Shown here: in pieces, positions 43,301 to 53,070 of the stretch
Numbering within the stretch: the first letter of the stretch is position 1
Layout of the letters: each line of letters starts with the position of its first letter
Assembly (NCBI GenBank): GCA_963575745.1
Contig: CAUYUJ010015283.1
Coordinates: 921,410-985,409 of the forward strand
Reading direction: 5' to 3'
From: Prorocentrum cordatum
Taxonomy: Eukaryota > Sar > Dinophyceae > Prorocentrales > Prorocentraceae
Length of the DNA stretch: 64,000 nt
Position numbers and translations under genes: made by a program
The notes under the pieces: model-generated
Database searches by the model: none
The model's input: the letters and a program-made list of their open reading frames with translations, nothing else
What the model was told of the DNA's origin: nothing

Positions 43301-44292
43301 TTTGGGTGCGGTTCTGGGCGGCCCTCGACGACGTGGGGGTCGGCAGCGTCACCATCCACAAGGTGAAAGCGCACGCCACGCTGGCGGACGTGCAGGCGGA
43401 GCGCGTCACGGCCTGGCAGCGGCGGGGCAACCACAGCGCCGATGCCCGCGCCGTGCAGGGCGCGCAAATGCATCCCAGCGACGACGACGTGCGAGATAGG
43501 AGCCGCAGGCAGGATCGCCTCGTCAAGAAGGTCTTCTGCTGGCTGGGTTCGGCGATGCAGGACGGCGACGCCGAGCTCACGGCAGCGGACGGGCACGAGG
43601 GCCCAGGCTTGGAGGCAGTTCGGTGCGATTGGCGCGGCTGCAAGATGCGATGGCGAGCTCACTGCAGTTTCCCCGACTGCCCGCAGCGCACGTGCGGGCG
43701 GCACGGGACGTGGCTGGACGTCGACGGCGACACGGTCTGGGCCTGCCAGCAGTGCGCGGGCAGGGGCGACGCGCTCGCGGGCTCCTGGGCATCAGGGGCC
43801 GAGAGCAGTGGCGGATCGGTCGCTGCAGCCGCGGCGCTCATCACGGCTGGCGCGGCGCTGCTGTCCCACAGTCAGGCCAGCGAGGCACCAGCACAGGTGG
43901 AAGGAGACGAGGCGAGTGCAGGGCGAGTCGGCAGCGGCGCGCATGGCGGCGGCCAGCGGGGTAGCACACCGACGTCGGGGGGTCCTTCTGGGGCCGGTGG
44001 CGGGACCCCGCCGCTGCCGCCGCCGCAGCTCCCGCCGTGGTGGGGATTCGACGCCCACGGCTCCCACGACCTGTGGCGGGCTGGTAACCACCTCTTCTGC
44101 GTGAAGTGCGGCTACTGGACGCAGAGCCGCAGGATGGCGGGCTTGGCAGCGGAGTGCCCGAAGGCCCCCAAGAACGATAGGCAGAAGGCGGTGCTCAGCA
44201 GGCTGAAGCGCGGCCTGCAGCCCGCTGGGGCGGGCGGCATCGGTGACCCTGAGCCGCTGCGGCGCATGCGCAGGCGCGTCGATGGTGGCTAG
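40339..44292 (+). CDS. Reverse transcriptase-RNase H polyprotein
   Basis: About 1317 residues from the Met at 40339, chosen because upstream codons are microsatellite translation (poly-Ser, poly-Ile). RT: FRPIG at 287-291, motif A LIDLWKAYE with Asp358, AGCSHAGRL, catalytic FDD at 453-455 (Phe for the usual Tyr), then LGVDY. A CCHC knuckle follows (C796, C800, H808, C813). RNase H: TDGS with Asp898, SGAAELVAA with Glu943, FTDCKLL with Asp963, HKVKAH (1007-1012) and NHSADA with Asp1035, so all four catalytic acids are present. Residues 1096-1139 are Cys-rich (CDWRGC to CQQC), probably zinc-binding; the tail is Ala/Gly/Ser-rich and ends RRMRRRVDGG. There is no EEP domain, unlike element B. The frame is unbroken, so the protein is probably functional. 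Confidence 0.9.
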   Translation: MCEDSWQASEGVRNKYARKVRELEDSDPDAWAIADDEHYCYLQGVKQFMRYHGGRRGGSDCSSDGDISSNGDGAVQASSRAPKPPSTVGLPLGAQWAARVALAAECPSLLPLADWAAEARAEAEADGAAFAVIRGQGFKEWIRHSMAEGAGGLHAYRRGPRAWAPDDEYNGAPAHAPDRVKVVAKQWSTEVWRVRRDRDRFRPQLPRSGGEALPRPSADELRVAARTFRHGTGVGSDRLNPRKAADLSDELLEAVVDFGMKCEEIGGWPDVITDSLVVMLPKPQGGFRPIGLLGWLPRLWSRVRQPVARRWGSQIDPGVAGAFWGGRGRAAEEAVWWQALRAEAAHARGEGAAAALIDLWKAYELVDLAIIQGRGVLAGYPRGLLGMALTLYVGERRFMLDGSVSEPYLLDAGLIAGCSHAGRLLKCGLLVLADEHARLWRALEPRVTLAIMFDDCCVGCHGPMAQVAAYVAQATKAVISQLEALGCKVSAAKSELLASSPELASLVAKLMGGIAFPIADSVKNLGVDYCLDGQAFVVLEKRHTKAASQLQRLHAIRSQETPAAARVANTGLRPATRYGLSVVGWPTSQLNKWRSQVNAVHHGHGPGKSLSLSFLLSKCLHCDPLYDHVALPIVAWAKAVQFNSDSRDLRALGSAFAGARTLLARGGPEALAGRGPAAACVLACHRLGWTATLPGLLTNDKQQPLDLRTLGASTLAKHIADGHERALWRAASKHPGLEHLRDGGALSSIRRTLARKRMSKQKAKQMSSAKNALVGCLWPVARRFFEERPLASSPWCPRGCPAHGTVRHLAWQCPATEVSRGEWISNEEADERCPPGDIPFRTIVDMASIEGDEDPLWSRALAPEHRRTLPPPTDAREARKEGHADLVGQPLSGDLFTDGSVLVPSLVSARGGWAVVVMGPDSEAVSLFGPLPWPYPQESGAAELVAAIDGIQSCLPPVRIFTDCKLLVDGFAAGRAWCLQWQRPYRELWVRFWAALDDVGVGSVTIHKVKAHATLADVQAERVTAWQRRGNHSADARAVQGAQMHPSDDDVRDRSRRQDRLVKKVFCWLGSAMQDGDAELTAADGHEGPGLEAVRCDWRGCKMRWRAHCSFPDCPQRTCGRHGTWLDVDGDTVWACQQCAGRGDALAGSWASGAESSGGSVAAAAALITAGAALLSHSQASEAPAQVEGDEASAGRVGSGAHGGGQRGSTPTSGGPSGAGGGTPPLPPPQLPPWWGFDAHGSHDLWRAGNHLFCVKCGYWTQSRRMAGLAAECPKAPKNDRQKAVLSRLKRGLQPAGAGGIGDPEPLRRMRRRVDGG

Positions 44293-45002
44293 GCTCTTTC
44301 CTGCCACGCTTGCCGCCTCGCTCTGTCTGCCTTCACGCGAACAGACGTGTGGTTTGCACACGGCTGTTCGGGCTGCCTCTGCAAGGCAACAAACCCTACT
44401 TTGGTGCCTCAGGTCGCGTGAGGGTGTTGCCTTGCGGGGGGAGTCGCTGCTGCGAGGCGCGTTCCGCGCCGCTCGGCAGCTTTGCTCGGCGCTCGTCTCC
44501 CGCTCTTGAGCTAGCTCGTGCCGTTGCACGGCTCTCGCTCGAGCGGAAGTTGGTCCAGGTGCGTAGGTTTCCACGCACTGGAGCGCTCCGTTTAATGTAG
44601 TGGCTGGCGCGCTTGCCGCGACGGCCAGCGCTTCTTGCGCCCCAGCGTGCTCTGCTCTGTGCCGCCAGTCGGAGGCTGGACCGTGGTGGTAGGTTCGCAC
44701 ACCGCCATGGTTGCCTCCGAAGGCCACCGCACTGCAAACCTTCCCTGTCCTCGGCCATGTGCCAACGGGAGGTTTGCGGTGCTGTGGAACCTCGAGCCAG
44801 CATGCTGAGTTGCCGTGAATGCTCGATGCCCTGCCTTCCGCTTGCCTCGGCCGAGGCGGATGGCGCGGCCTCTAGTCTTCAGGCGAGGCTGCGAGTGTGC
44901 CTTGGGCACGGGCCAGGCGAGTGTGCCTTGCGCCAGAGGGAAAGGCCATGGCTTCGGGAGGCTGTATCGAGCGGGGAGCTCCAGACCTTCTTGGATGCGT
45001 GG
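44293..45002 (+). other. 3' untranslated region of element E
   Basis: About 710 bp between the stop and the (CAT)n tract. No frame with a domain. No terminator or polyadenylation signal was recognised. Confidence 0.6.
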
Positions 45003-45063
<61 letters not shown>

Positions 45064-45133
45064 GCATCATCGTCATCATAATCATCACCATCATCATCAG
45101 CAGCATCAGCATCAGCATCAGCATCAACATCAG

Positions 45134-45174
<41 letters not shown>

Positions 45175-45786
45175 GCATCATCGTCATCATAATCATCACC
45201 ATCATCATCAGCAGCATCAGCATCAGCATCAGCATCAGCATCAGCATCATCATCAGCATCATCATCATCATCCCCCTCCTCCTCCTCCTCTTCCTCCCCA
45301 TCCTACCTGCGCTTCCTCCTCCTCCTCCTCCTCCTCCTCCTCCTCCTCTTCCTCTTCCTCCTCATCCTCCTCCTCATCCTCCTACTCTCCCTCCTCCTCT
45401 CCTCCTCATCCTCATCCTCTTCCTCCTCCCCCTCCTCCTTCTACATCCGTCCTCCTCCCTTTGGCCTCGTCCTCGTCCTCCTCTCCTCCTCCTCCTCCTC
45501 CTCTCCTCCTCCTCCACCTCCTCCTCCTCCTGCTCCTCCTCTTCCTCCGCTCCTCCTCCTCCTCCTCGTCCTCCTCCTCCTCCTCCTCCTCCTCCTCCCT
45601 CCTCCTCCCCTCCTCCTCCTCCCCGCCCCCCGCCCCCGCCCCCTCCCCCTCCCCCCTTCCCCCCTCCACCCCCTCCTCCCCCTCCTCCTCCTCCTCCTCC
45701 TCCCTCCTATTCCTCCTCCTCCTCCTCCTCCTCCTCCTCCTCCTCCTCCTCTTCCTCCGCCTCCTCCTCCTCCTCCTCCTCCTCTT
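45003..45786. repeat. (CAT)n then (CCT)n, 3' side of element E
   Basis: (CAT)n/(CAG)n at 45003-45270, containing a 111-bp tandem duplication (CGTCATCATAATC at 45071 and 45182), then (CCT)n with many CTT interruptions to 45786. The same two repeats in the order (CCT)n, (CAT)n precede the element. Confidence 0.95.
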
Positions 45787-45935
45787 CGGGCCCGCTTGGG
45801 AGCCTATTGAGGCCCTCTTGAGCTCTCTCAGAGCCCTGGGGGGGCCGTCTCGAGACTCGCTTGAAAACCGTCTAGCGGCCATATGAAGCTCTCTTGAAGC
45901 CGTTTGGGGGCCCTCTTGGGCCGTCTTGGGGACGT
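45787..45935. repeat. Phased TTGG array, remainder of copy 3
   Basis: GGGAGCCTATTGAGGCCC resumes the array start seen at 36646 and 38320. Only about 150 bp long, compared with 1.1 kb in copies 1 and 2. Confidence 0.75.
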
Positions 45936-46014
45936 TTGTAAAAAGAAATGGACCATGAGAGCCGCCCGGGAGCCGCTTCACTCGAAAAAAATACAAGGGA
46001 AACGGGCCATGACC

Positions 46015-46135
46015 ACCGCCACGCCCGCGCCTCCACCCCCCCTGCACCCCCCATAAGGAGGGCTTCGCCCCTCGCTCGTACCTCACCCTTTCCGTCACCT
46101 GGGCCCGCACGGAAACGGAAAGAGCGGATCAAGAA
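46015..46135. repeat. Hairpin module, copy 4 of the higher-order repeat
   Basis: GGGCTTCGCC, CTCGTACCTC and CACGGAAACGGAAAGAGCGG match the modules at 37905-37980 and 39485-39560. The left arm of the stem is mutated. Confidence 0.8.
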
Positions 46136-46139
46136 CTTG

Positions 46140-46615
46140 CCCGAGAGGACTCACGGCACCCTTCGCTCTTGGGAGCCTTGGTGTTCCGAGACGTTTACGT
46201 TGCCGCTCGCCCTTGGGAACCTTGGCGTTGAGAGTTGTTTACGTCACCGTTCGCTTTGGGAGCCTTGGTGTGCACGAGTTTGCCACGTTGCCGCTCGCTC
46301 TTGGGAGCATTGGTGGGAAGAGCTTGTTACGTCACCACTCTTTGGTGGGAGCCCTGGTGTTCAGAGATGTTTACGTTGCCGCTCGCTCTTGGGAGCCTTG
46401 GCGTGACGAGCTTTTTATGTCACCTGCTTGGGAGCCTTGGTGTGAAGAGCTTGTTACGTCGCCGCTCTCAGTTGGGAGCTCTGGTGTTCAGAGACTTTTA
46501 CGTTGCCGCTCGCTCTTGGGAGCATTGGTGTGTCGCGCTCTGGGGAGCCTCGGTGTCAAGAGCTTGTTACGTCACCGCTCGCTGATGGGAGCCATGTTGT
46601 TCGTGATTGTCTCTT
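46140..46615. repeat. 44-bp satellite, block 4
   Basis: Units start at GGGA 46171, 46215, 46258, 46303, 46347 and 46391, a period of 43-45 bp. About ten units. Confidence 0.9.
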
Positions 46616-46619
46616 AGGC

Positions 46620-47625
46620 CTCGTCGGGGTCTTCGTGGGGGCCCGCCCGCTTGAAGCCCTTGGGGAGGCCTTTTGGGGTACATTTGGACCGTATTGGGGC
46701 CCTTTTGGGCCAGTCTTGGGGCGTCCTGGAGGCCGTGTTGGCCGTCTTGGAGCTCTCTCGGGGGCCTCTTGGACCCCTCTTGATAGCCACTTTGGGCCCT
46801 CTTGGGTCTCTCCTGGGGCCGCCTTGGACGGCCCAAGAGGCCCCCAAGAGGCGTCCAGGACGGCCCGAAAGGCCTCCACGAGGTCCTCCAGGAGGGCCCG
46901 AAGAGGCCAAAATTATCGATTTCCCCAAGAAGTTTTTGAAGGATCGGGGTGTTTGCTTCTTTCCGGCCTTCAAATGGCCCGAGGCGGCCCGAGATCTCCC
47001 AAACATCACCCCAAAATCGCACACAAAAGACGGCCCCAAGAGGGCCCCAAGACGGCCAAAGAGGCGCCCAAGACGCCCGAGATGGCCTCCAAGACGGCCC
47101 TGGAGCACCCTAAGAGGGCGACAAGTCGGCCCAATGAGGCCCCCAAGACGGCTTCCGACGGCGTCAGACGGGCCAGGAATGCCACCAGCCCATTGGGCGG
47201 CAGGTGGTCTAAAGAGGGTCTCTTTCATCTTCCGCATTCCCTCTCCCCTTCGGGGAGGGGAGCCTCCCCCTCTTTTTGGGGGTTTTTGGGAGGGGGACCG
47301 ATGTGTCAGAGGGTCTCTGTGGGCCCCTGGGAGGGCAAATGCTTGACACCCCATCGCGAGGATCGTGGCCCCCGAAGGGGGGGGGGAATGACCCCCCTTT
47401 ATTTGACCGACCGCCTCCAAGATGGCCCCAAGAGGCGCTCCAGGGTTCCTAAGAGGCCCCCAAGACGGCCCAAGGAGCGCCCCAAGAGGCCCCAAGAGGC
47501 TTCTAAGAGGCGCACCCAAGAAGCCCCCGAGCGGCCTCAGAGAGCCCAAGATGACCTCCAAGATGGCTCAAATAGCCCAAGATGGCTCAAAATGGTTCCC
47601 TAAATGTTCCAAGCGGCGCCAGGAC
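46620..47625. repeat. Phased array that inverts at about 46830
   Basis: TTGG orientation up to about 46830, then CCAAGAGG to 47625. AA steps at 47038, 47049, 47058, 47070 and 47091 keep the 10-11-bp spacing. A non-array insert at 47215-47400 has a short hairpin (CTCCCC-TTC-GGGGAG near 47250) and G runs. The long Pro/Arg frames are artefacts. Confidence 0.8.
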
Positions 47626-47739
47626 CGCTCCAAGACTGCTCGAGATGGCCACGGAGCCTCCCAAGCCTCCCTCGCTGTTTGACTATGCGTGTCTCTTCCT
47701 GTCTCCCCCTGTCAACTGTCATGGGCATCGTTTCTGGAT

Positions 47740-49075
47740 GGGCTGGTGGGGATATTTTTGGATCGCGACCGTAACGACACATCGCTCGGCGTCAAGTCAA
47801 CGCGCAGCTAACGAGCAGCGGACTAAATTTGGCTCTAAGCGAGCATGAGCGGACTACGCTGCGGCTCAGAAGGCGAAACCGACGCTGAAGACCAAAACTG
47901 GTGGGGATTTGTTGGTTAGCAGCCGAAGGCGAGCGCGCCGACGGCGAGTAAGGTCCGAGCGGGCCGCGCGAGGGCCTAATTACCCAGCGCGGGCGGAGCA
48001 GGACCTACCGCCGAAGCCTCACCGCTGGGCCAGCAAGAGGGCCGGGGGAGGGGCTGCGGGCTGCCGGGGCTGCCAGGGGGCTGCAAGCGTGCGACAACCT
48101 GAAAGCAAGGCCACCAGGTGTGAATTGAACTGCAGCGAATTAACCAACCGCGGTTGGGACGCAGCCGAAATGGCGCGGCGCACTGCCAGGGTGTGACCAG
48201 GGAGGGGCCAGCCGGTACACGGGGGAGAAAACCAGGAATGCCCGACAGGGCCCAAACTGGTGCACTGGGTGGCGCCACCAAAATCGCACACCGATCCTGC
48301 GAGCGTCCGGCCACAGAGGACGCCGGACACGGGCGAGGCAGCCAGGGGAACGATAAAGGAACTCGGCACCGTTGGCGCCTGAGCTACCGGACCAGGGGAT
48401 GCCGCGCGCACTCCCATGCTACTGGCGGGGGTTTGTTTAGTCAGCGGCCGCAGGCGAGCGCGCCAGCGGCGGGCCCAGTCAAAGCGGGGCACGCAACGAC
48501 GAATTAACCGAAAGCGACGGGGCGCAGCCTCGCCTAAAGCGGCGGGGCGGAGCCTCACGCAGCACGTCAGCGGCGGGCCGGCGAGTGGGGCTGACTGTAG
48601 CTGAATACCAATACTGAAGGTGCACGTCTGCACCGCGTCGGGAGCTGCAGGTAGTCGGGAAGACCGGCGACCAAAGCCAGAAGACGAGTAATTAGATGCA
48701 AGGGCGCAAGCCCCCAGACTACTGCGAAAGTGCCGCGTGGACTGGCGGGGATACTTTTTGTCGCGGCCGCAAGCGAAAGCGCAGGAGGCGTCCGGAAAGG
48801 TCGAGCGGGCTACGCGCGAGCCTAATTAAACAGCGACCGAGCGCGGGATCAGAACCTACCGCCGGGTGGGCAGCTGGCTGAAGCAGAGCTGGCTGAGCTG
48901 GCTGCAATCGGCCAGGGCTGCACGCTGCACACGTGCGAGACCCAGACGGAACATCAGCGCGAATTGAATCTGCACGCCAGGAGACGTCGTGATCTGGGCT
49001 GTAGGATACCGACTGGTGTAAATGTTTTTTTTACAGCCGCAGGCGGAAGCGCCAGCGGCAGGCGGTCACGGTCGG
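47740..49075. repeat. Repeat family with conserved stem-loop, five blocks
   Basis: Blocks start at GGTGGGGAT or ACTGGCGGGG near 47746, 47900, 48421, 48741 and about 49011. Each continues with a T-rich stretch and then a GC-rich hairpin. In the 48421 block it is GCCGC-A-GGCG-loop-CGCC-A-GCGGC (48447-48470). The 49011 block keeps the same stem with a different loop (49036-49059); the 47900 block keeps a shorter form (47922-47945). Downstream, CCTAATTA and ACCTACCGCCG are shared. No protein. Confidence 0.7.
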
Positions 49076-50275
49076 GCTGCGGCCGCGACTAGGGGGGCGG
49101 GCGCGCGCGGGGCCGCGGTCAGGCGGCAGGCAGCAGCGACCCAGGGCGTCTGAGCCAAGGCGTGCATATCCAGGGGGTCTGCAGGGCAGCCCCTGAAAGG
49201 AACATGCAATGGCGCATCCAGGGAGTCTGACAGCAGGCACCGAGGAAGCCGAGCGCAGCCAAAATGGCGCGTAACTCGTTCCCAACAGTTCGAGTAAGAA
49301 CGGGTGGGGAACGGCCCCGAGCGGGACGTCAAGCCAGGGAGTCCGACGGGTAGGCACAGACTGACTGGCGACACAGTCCAGCGGGGAAACCCTGACGGCG
49401 GCAGCGGACCATCGCGACGTCAGAACACGCATCCAGGGAGTGGAACCCAAGTAGCCAGGGAAAGAACCTTCCACAACTGAGATGCGCCTGGGCCCTTGGA
49501 CCAGCGACTGGTAAGAGCACAGCAACGTGCACAAAGCCACGCGGTATAAACACGTGGTAGCTGGGAGCGCACCACCAAAGTGACTCAGCGCCACACATAC
49601 GCGCGTAGGGTAGCACCCGAGGGACGGGACCGTCGTATACCCAAAACGCGTCCCTCAGAGTCACTTCGTTCCAGGGGCACGGCTGAAGGCCGTTGAAAGG
49701 TTGAAAGATCTAGGGAATGACGAATCTATGGACAGGCGAAACCGCCAAGGCCCACAGTCGCGCGCCAGGCCGCGCCTGGCGGCTGAAAACATTTACAGTA
49801 AGGCCGGTGGCCACAGGTCCACCTGCGACAGTGACTGCCGAGTGGACGGTATTACCGACACGCACACCTGAATCCAAAGGCAGGAGGTGCGCGTGTCAGG
49901 GGGAGGGCGGCGGAACGCCGCAAGCGAACGGGGCCCGCAGCGCGTCTCAAGGCTGCGCCAGGGGGACGTCCAGGGTGTGAAACACAGCAAGAGTGGACAA
50001 CGTGAACCCTACGGCTAGGATTCAGCGGCCACTGGTAAGAGTAAGTGCAGCGGGGCCAGGGGCCAGCTAGGGTCTGCGAGCTGCGCACTGTCACGCAGTG
50101 GTGCAGATAGTATTACTTTGCGGCACACCATGGTCCAAAGGTAGGAAGAGTGCCGCCCAGGGGGGGGCAGTCGGGCTGCCCCGCGGTGGGAGAGTAAGAA
50201 AGCGGCTGAAGGCCGCGCGCAATGCGTAGCGAGGTTGTCGTGGTGGCGCATAGGCGCTGGGAGTGGGGAGCGAGC
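49076..50275. other. No gene recognised, GC-rich
   Basis: CCAGGGAGT recurs at about 49219, 49333 and 49434 (roughly 100-115 bp apart), so diverged tandem units are likely. Frames up to 187 codons on the minus strand have no recognisable domain. This is the region downstream of the helicase gene and may include its 3' end. Confidence 0.45.
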
Positions 50276-51895
50276 TCAGTCCCTCCATCGGAGCCTCTTT
50301 TCGTCTCTATCGTCTCGATCGTCGGGGCGGCCTCCGCCGCGTTTGCCGCCCGTCTGCCAGCGATCTTCGCGCCATCCATCACTCCACTCGCCCTGCCAGC
50401 TGCCCCCGGTGTCCCAGGAGCTTGTCGCGCGGTCTCGCCAGCTAGTCTGCTGGTGGCTGCCTTTGCCCCTGCCGTCGGTACGGGAGTGTCGCAGGTAGTC
50501 GGCTCGTAGCCTGTCCCAGTCGATGCCGTAGCCAAGCCTCGTGTTCATCAGGTAGGCGTCGCACCCGCAGCCCTTCCAGTCATCGAGAAGCTTATTGATG
50601 GACGCGGCCGCGTGCAATTTCGGGTCGGATTTGGGCGCCCTGGATCCAGGGAGCCAAACTCGCTGCGCGTGCGCGGTCCACAGCGCGCAGAAGACTGCGC
50701 CCAACTCCGACTGGTGTCTGGCTATGCGTCTGGCGGGTGTCTCGCTGGGACGCCCCAGGCCCACCGTGCCCAGCCAGACTTTGTACATGGGGCCACCCCC
50801 CTCCGGACAGGTCAACAAGTTGAGCGCATCCTGCTCCGACGCGCCTGCATGGCGAGGGTGATAGTGCCTCTGTCAAGGGAGGTGCGGGGTGGGCGCGGGG
50901 GGGCGTTCGGTCCGCGCGCCGCCTCGGTCGCGGGCGCTCTCGTCCACCACGGGTCCCCAGGCTGGATCTCTACTGTGGTCGGCGTTGGGCGCGTCGTCCC
51001 CGGCCGAGGTCGGGACCTGCTCGCGGCTGGAGTCAGAGCTGTCCGCCGATGGGCTTTGCTGAGGCGCCTTGTCGCCTGGGCAATTATCATCGCCCTCCGA
51101 GGCCGAGTCCGAGCAAGTAAAAGGAGGAGAGGGCTTGCCTTCTCCGAAGTCGGGGGACTCCACCTTTGTAGGGGGGATCCCGTCTTCCACGCTCTCGTCC
51201 TTGCCGATGTGGTCGGGCGGGTCCTGGTGGCCCATACGGGAGTCGTTGTCCCTCGTGCCCTGGGACTTGTCTGCGTCGGCAGCCGTGGGAGCGCCTGGTC
51301 TGTCATCGCCCATGATCAGCGCGCCTGGCGGGGGGGGCTCAGCCAAGGAGGTGATGGATACGGAGGCGAGGGCACCGGCACTGAGGCTGAGTAGGAAACT
51401 CGTCAGCGTGCTCATCTCATGTCGGATGGGAACGAGGCCACTTGCGGGGGCCAGAGTCGCCGCATAATTCCTCCAGGACTCCTTGTGTCTCTCGCCGTTG
51501 GTCAGGTGTGCTACGACTCGCGCCGCGGCCACGCGCTTACCTTCCCAGCGCTGATTGGGTGGGAGACAGTTGTCCGGGATGTAGTCACCATATACCGCCC
51601 TGAGGAACTCTGAGAGAAATTCGTCGGGCAAGGAGGCCGCGTCGCACCTGGGCCCTGGGGCGCTTCTGTCGCGATTGGCAAAACAAAACTGCCTCCAGGT
51701 GTAGTCCAACCCAGGATGGAAGTCGCGGAGGAAGGTTACCAGCGATCGCTGCACGGACAATCCACCGATGCCAGGCCTGCTGGGGTCCTCAGCGCACAGG
51801 GTGGGATTATAGACGCTCCTGTTGCTCAGGAGCGGGCCCTGTGGCACTGGCAAGTCTGGCAAGAGCTCCAAAAGCTGCGCGAGAGACCTAGAAGT
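50276..51895 (-). pseudogene. C-terminal region and Arg/Asp/Gly-rich tail
   Basis: A frame of 332 codons (51871-50873) starts ELLPDLPVPQGPLL. Its first half looks globular (FLRDFHPGLDYTWRQFCF; WRNYAATLAP), its second half is acidic and Ser/Pro-rich, typical of disordered linker. After a stop or shift near 50873 the last 180 codons include KLLDDWKGCGCDAYLMNTR and a tail of RD, GG, WR and SW repeats ending KRLRWRD at a stop (50276-50278). RGG/RD-like tails often bind RNA. I infer that this is the true C-terminus. Confidence 0.5.
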
Positions 51896-53070
51896 TTGCT
51901 CTGATGCTGCGCCAGTACTGCCCGCGGCGCTGGATCCAGGGGGATTGCTTATTGCTTACTCCGACCTTGGTGAATCGATCCTGGACCTTGGCGCCCACGC
52001 CTAGCCATGGGAGAGAATCAGAAATATCCACAGACGCCTCGACTCCGATCTGGCTGCTGAGCAAAGGAAGGACTGGAGGCTTGGCTGGGTACAGAGCTCT
52101 GAAGTCACGATCCAGGATGCGATCCAGGGTGGCCGGGCCTATCTTCCATGTCGGGACCAGGCAGCGTCGGCAGCACCATGTAGCGTTCCATTTGCGCTCC
52201 CACCAGGCCATGGCTCGCTTGTCGATGGGAGGCAGTCCAGCTTGCTCGGGAACACCTATGCCTTCCGCCGGCTTCCATATGAAACATCCCAGGGGCGGGG
52301 AGCCTGCGTCCCAGACGAAGAGCGGGGCCCCCGGGGGCATGTGTCGCACCGCGCGGAGTAGATCTGGGTCTGCGCGGCCTTGAAGCCGAAACGCTCGTCC
52401 CGGATCCGTAGGATGGGAATGGTGGTATTGGCTCGCTCGGGGATCTGCATGCCCGTCGGCGTCATGAGGAGGTCCGCTAACGTCCTCGTGTCCGCCTGGG
52501 GGCTGCATCCAAAGCCAAGTGGGAGGTGGCCCAGGGAGGGGAGGGCGTTCGCCTTGTCGTTGTTGGCACCCGTCCTCTGTTGCTCATGCTCCTTGACTCT
52601 GTCGGCGAAAGTCGATCCTGTCGGCGTTGGGATGCCCTGTTCCTCCAGGTGGCGTACCCAGCAGATGTCGCAGTGCCACCCCATGCTGGCGCCGTTTATG
52701 TAGGCCTGAGGCCTATTCTGAGCGACCATCTGGCGCGTGGTGTCGGAGATCTAAGTGCCATCGGCGGAGCGTAGATGGTCCTTTCCGCACCCGCCACACC
52801 TGAATCTGCAGTTTTTCTGCTCGGGTGCGAGCCTCTCGTCGGGGATGCATGGAGGGCCCTGTCTGGTGCCTGGGGCGGGGGGCGGCGGCGGGGGGGCATT
52901 GAGGTCGGCATCGGACAAGGCAAGTCCGCCGCCGATGTTGGAAAGACCCGCAAGCCGATCGTCAGGGCCCAGGGAGGCGTCGGCCCCCGCCAGCGCAACG
53001 TGTAGCGCACACACTGAGCAGCTGCGCGTATCCAGGGAGGTCAGAGTTGCGGCCGGGACGATCTTTTCGA
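51888..53070 (-). pseudogene. Segment with CxxC zinc-type motif
   Basis: From LVLEKIVPAATLTSL (53076) the frame runs through a Pro-rich linker to RCGGCGKDH (about 52790) and, after an in-frame TAG, to WHCDICWVRH (about 52670): a CxxC...CxxC arrangement suggesting one zinc site. A shift near 52375 leads to PPGAPLFVWDAG and WWERKWNATWCCRRCLVPTW (about 52190), a second Cys-rich, Trp-rich spot that could bind zinc or nucleic acid. No family recognised. Confidence 0.5.

Larger units (their letters stand above)
40256..45002 (+). mobile_element. Element E: intact RT-RNase H retroelement
   Basis: Starts right after (CAT)n (40255) and ends right before another (CAT)n (45003). It has an 83-bp leader, one long reading frame and about 710 bp of 3' sequence. 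Compared with copies 1 and 2 of the 1.6-kb repeat, the whole block 39946-45786 is extra: GGGAGCC(T)ATTG-type sequence at 45795 continues the array exactly as at 36646 and 38320. It appears to have inserted into, or generated, a compound microsatellite at this point. Confidence 0.85.

Noticed and set aside
14375-44292. Host origin for the RT-containing proteins (telomerase or group II intron)
   Set aside because: RNase H, EEP or restriction-like nuclease regions, zinc knuckles and multiple decayed copies identify them as retroelements.
49255-49269. Second spliced-leader-like core, AGCCAAAATGGC
   Set aside because: The match covers only 12 bases and a similar word at 48165 (AGCCGAAATGGC) shows that it belongs to the local repeat family.
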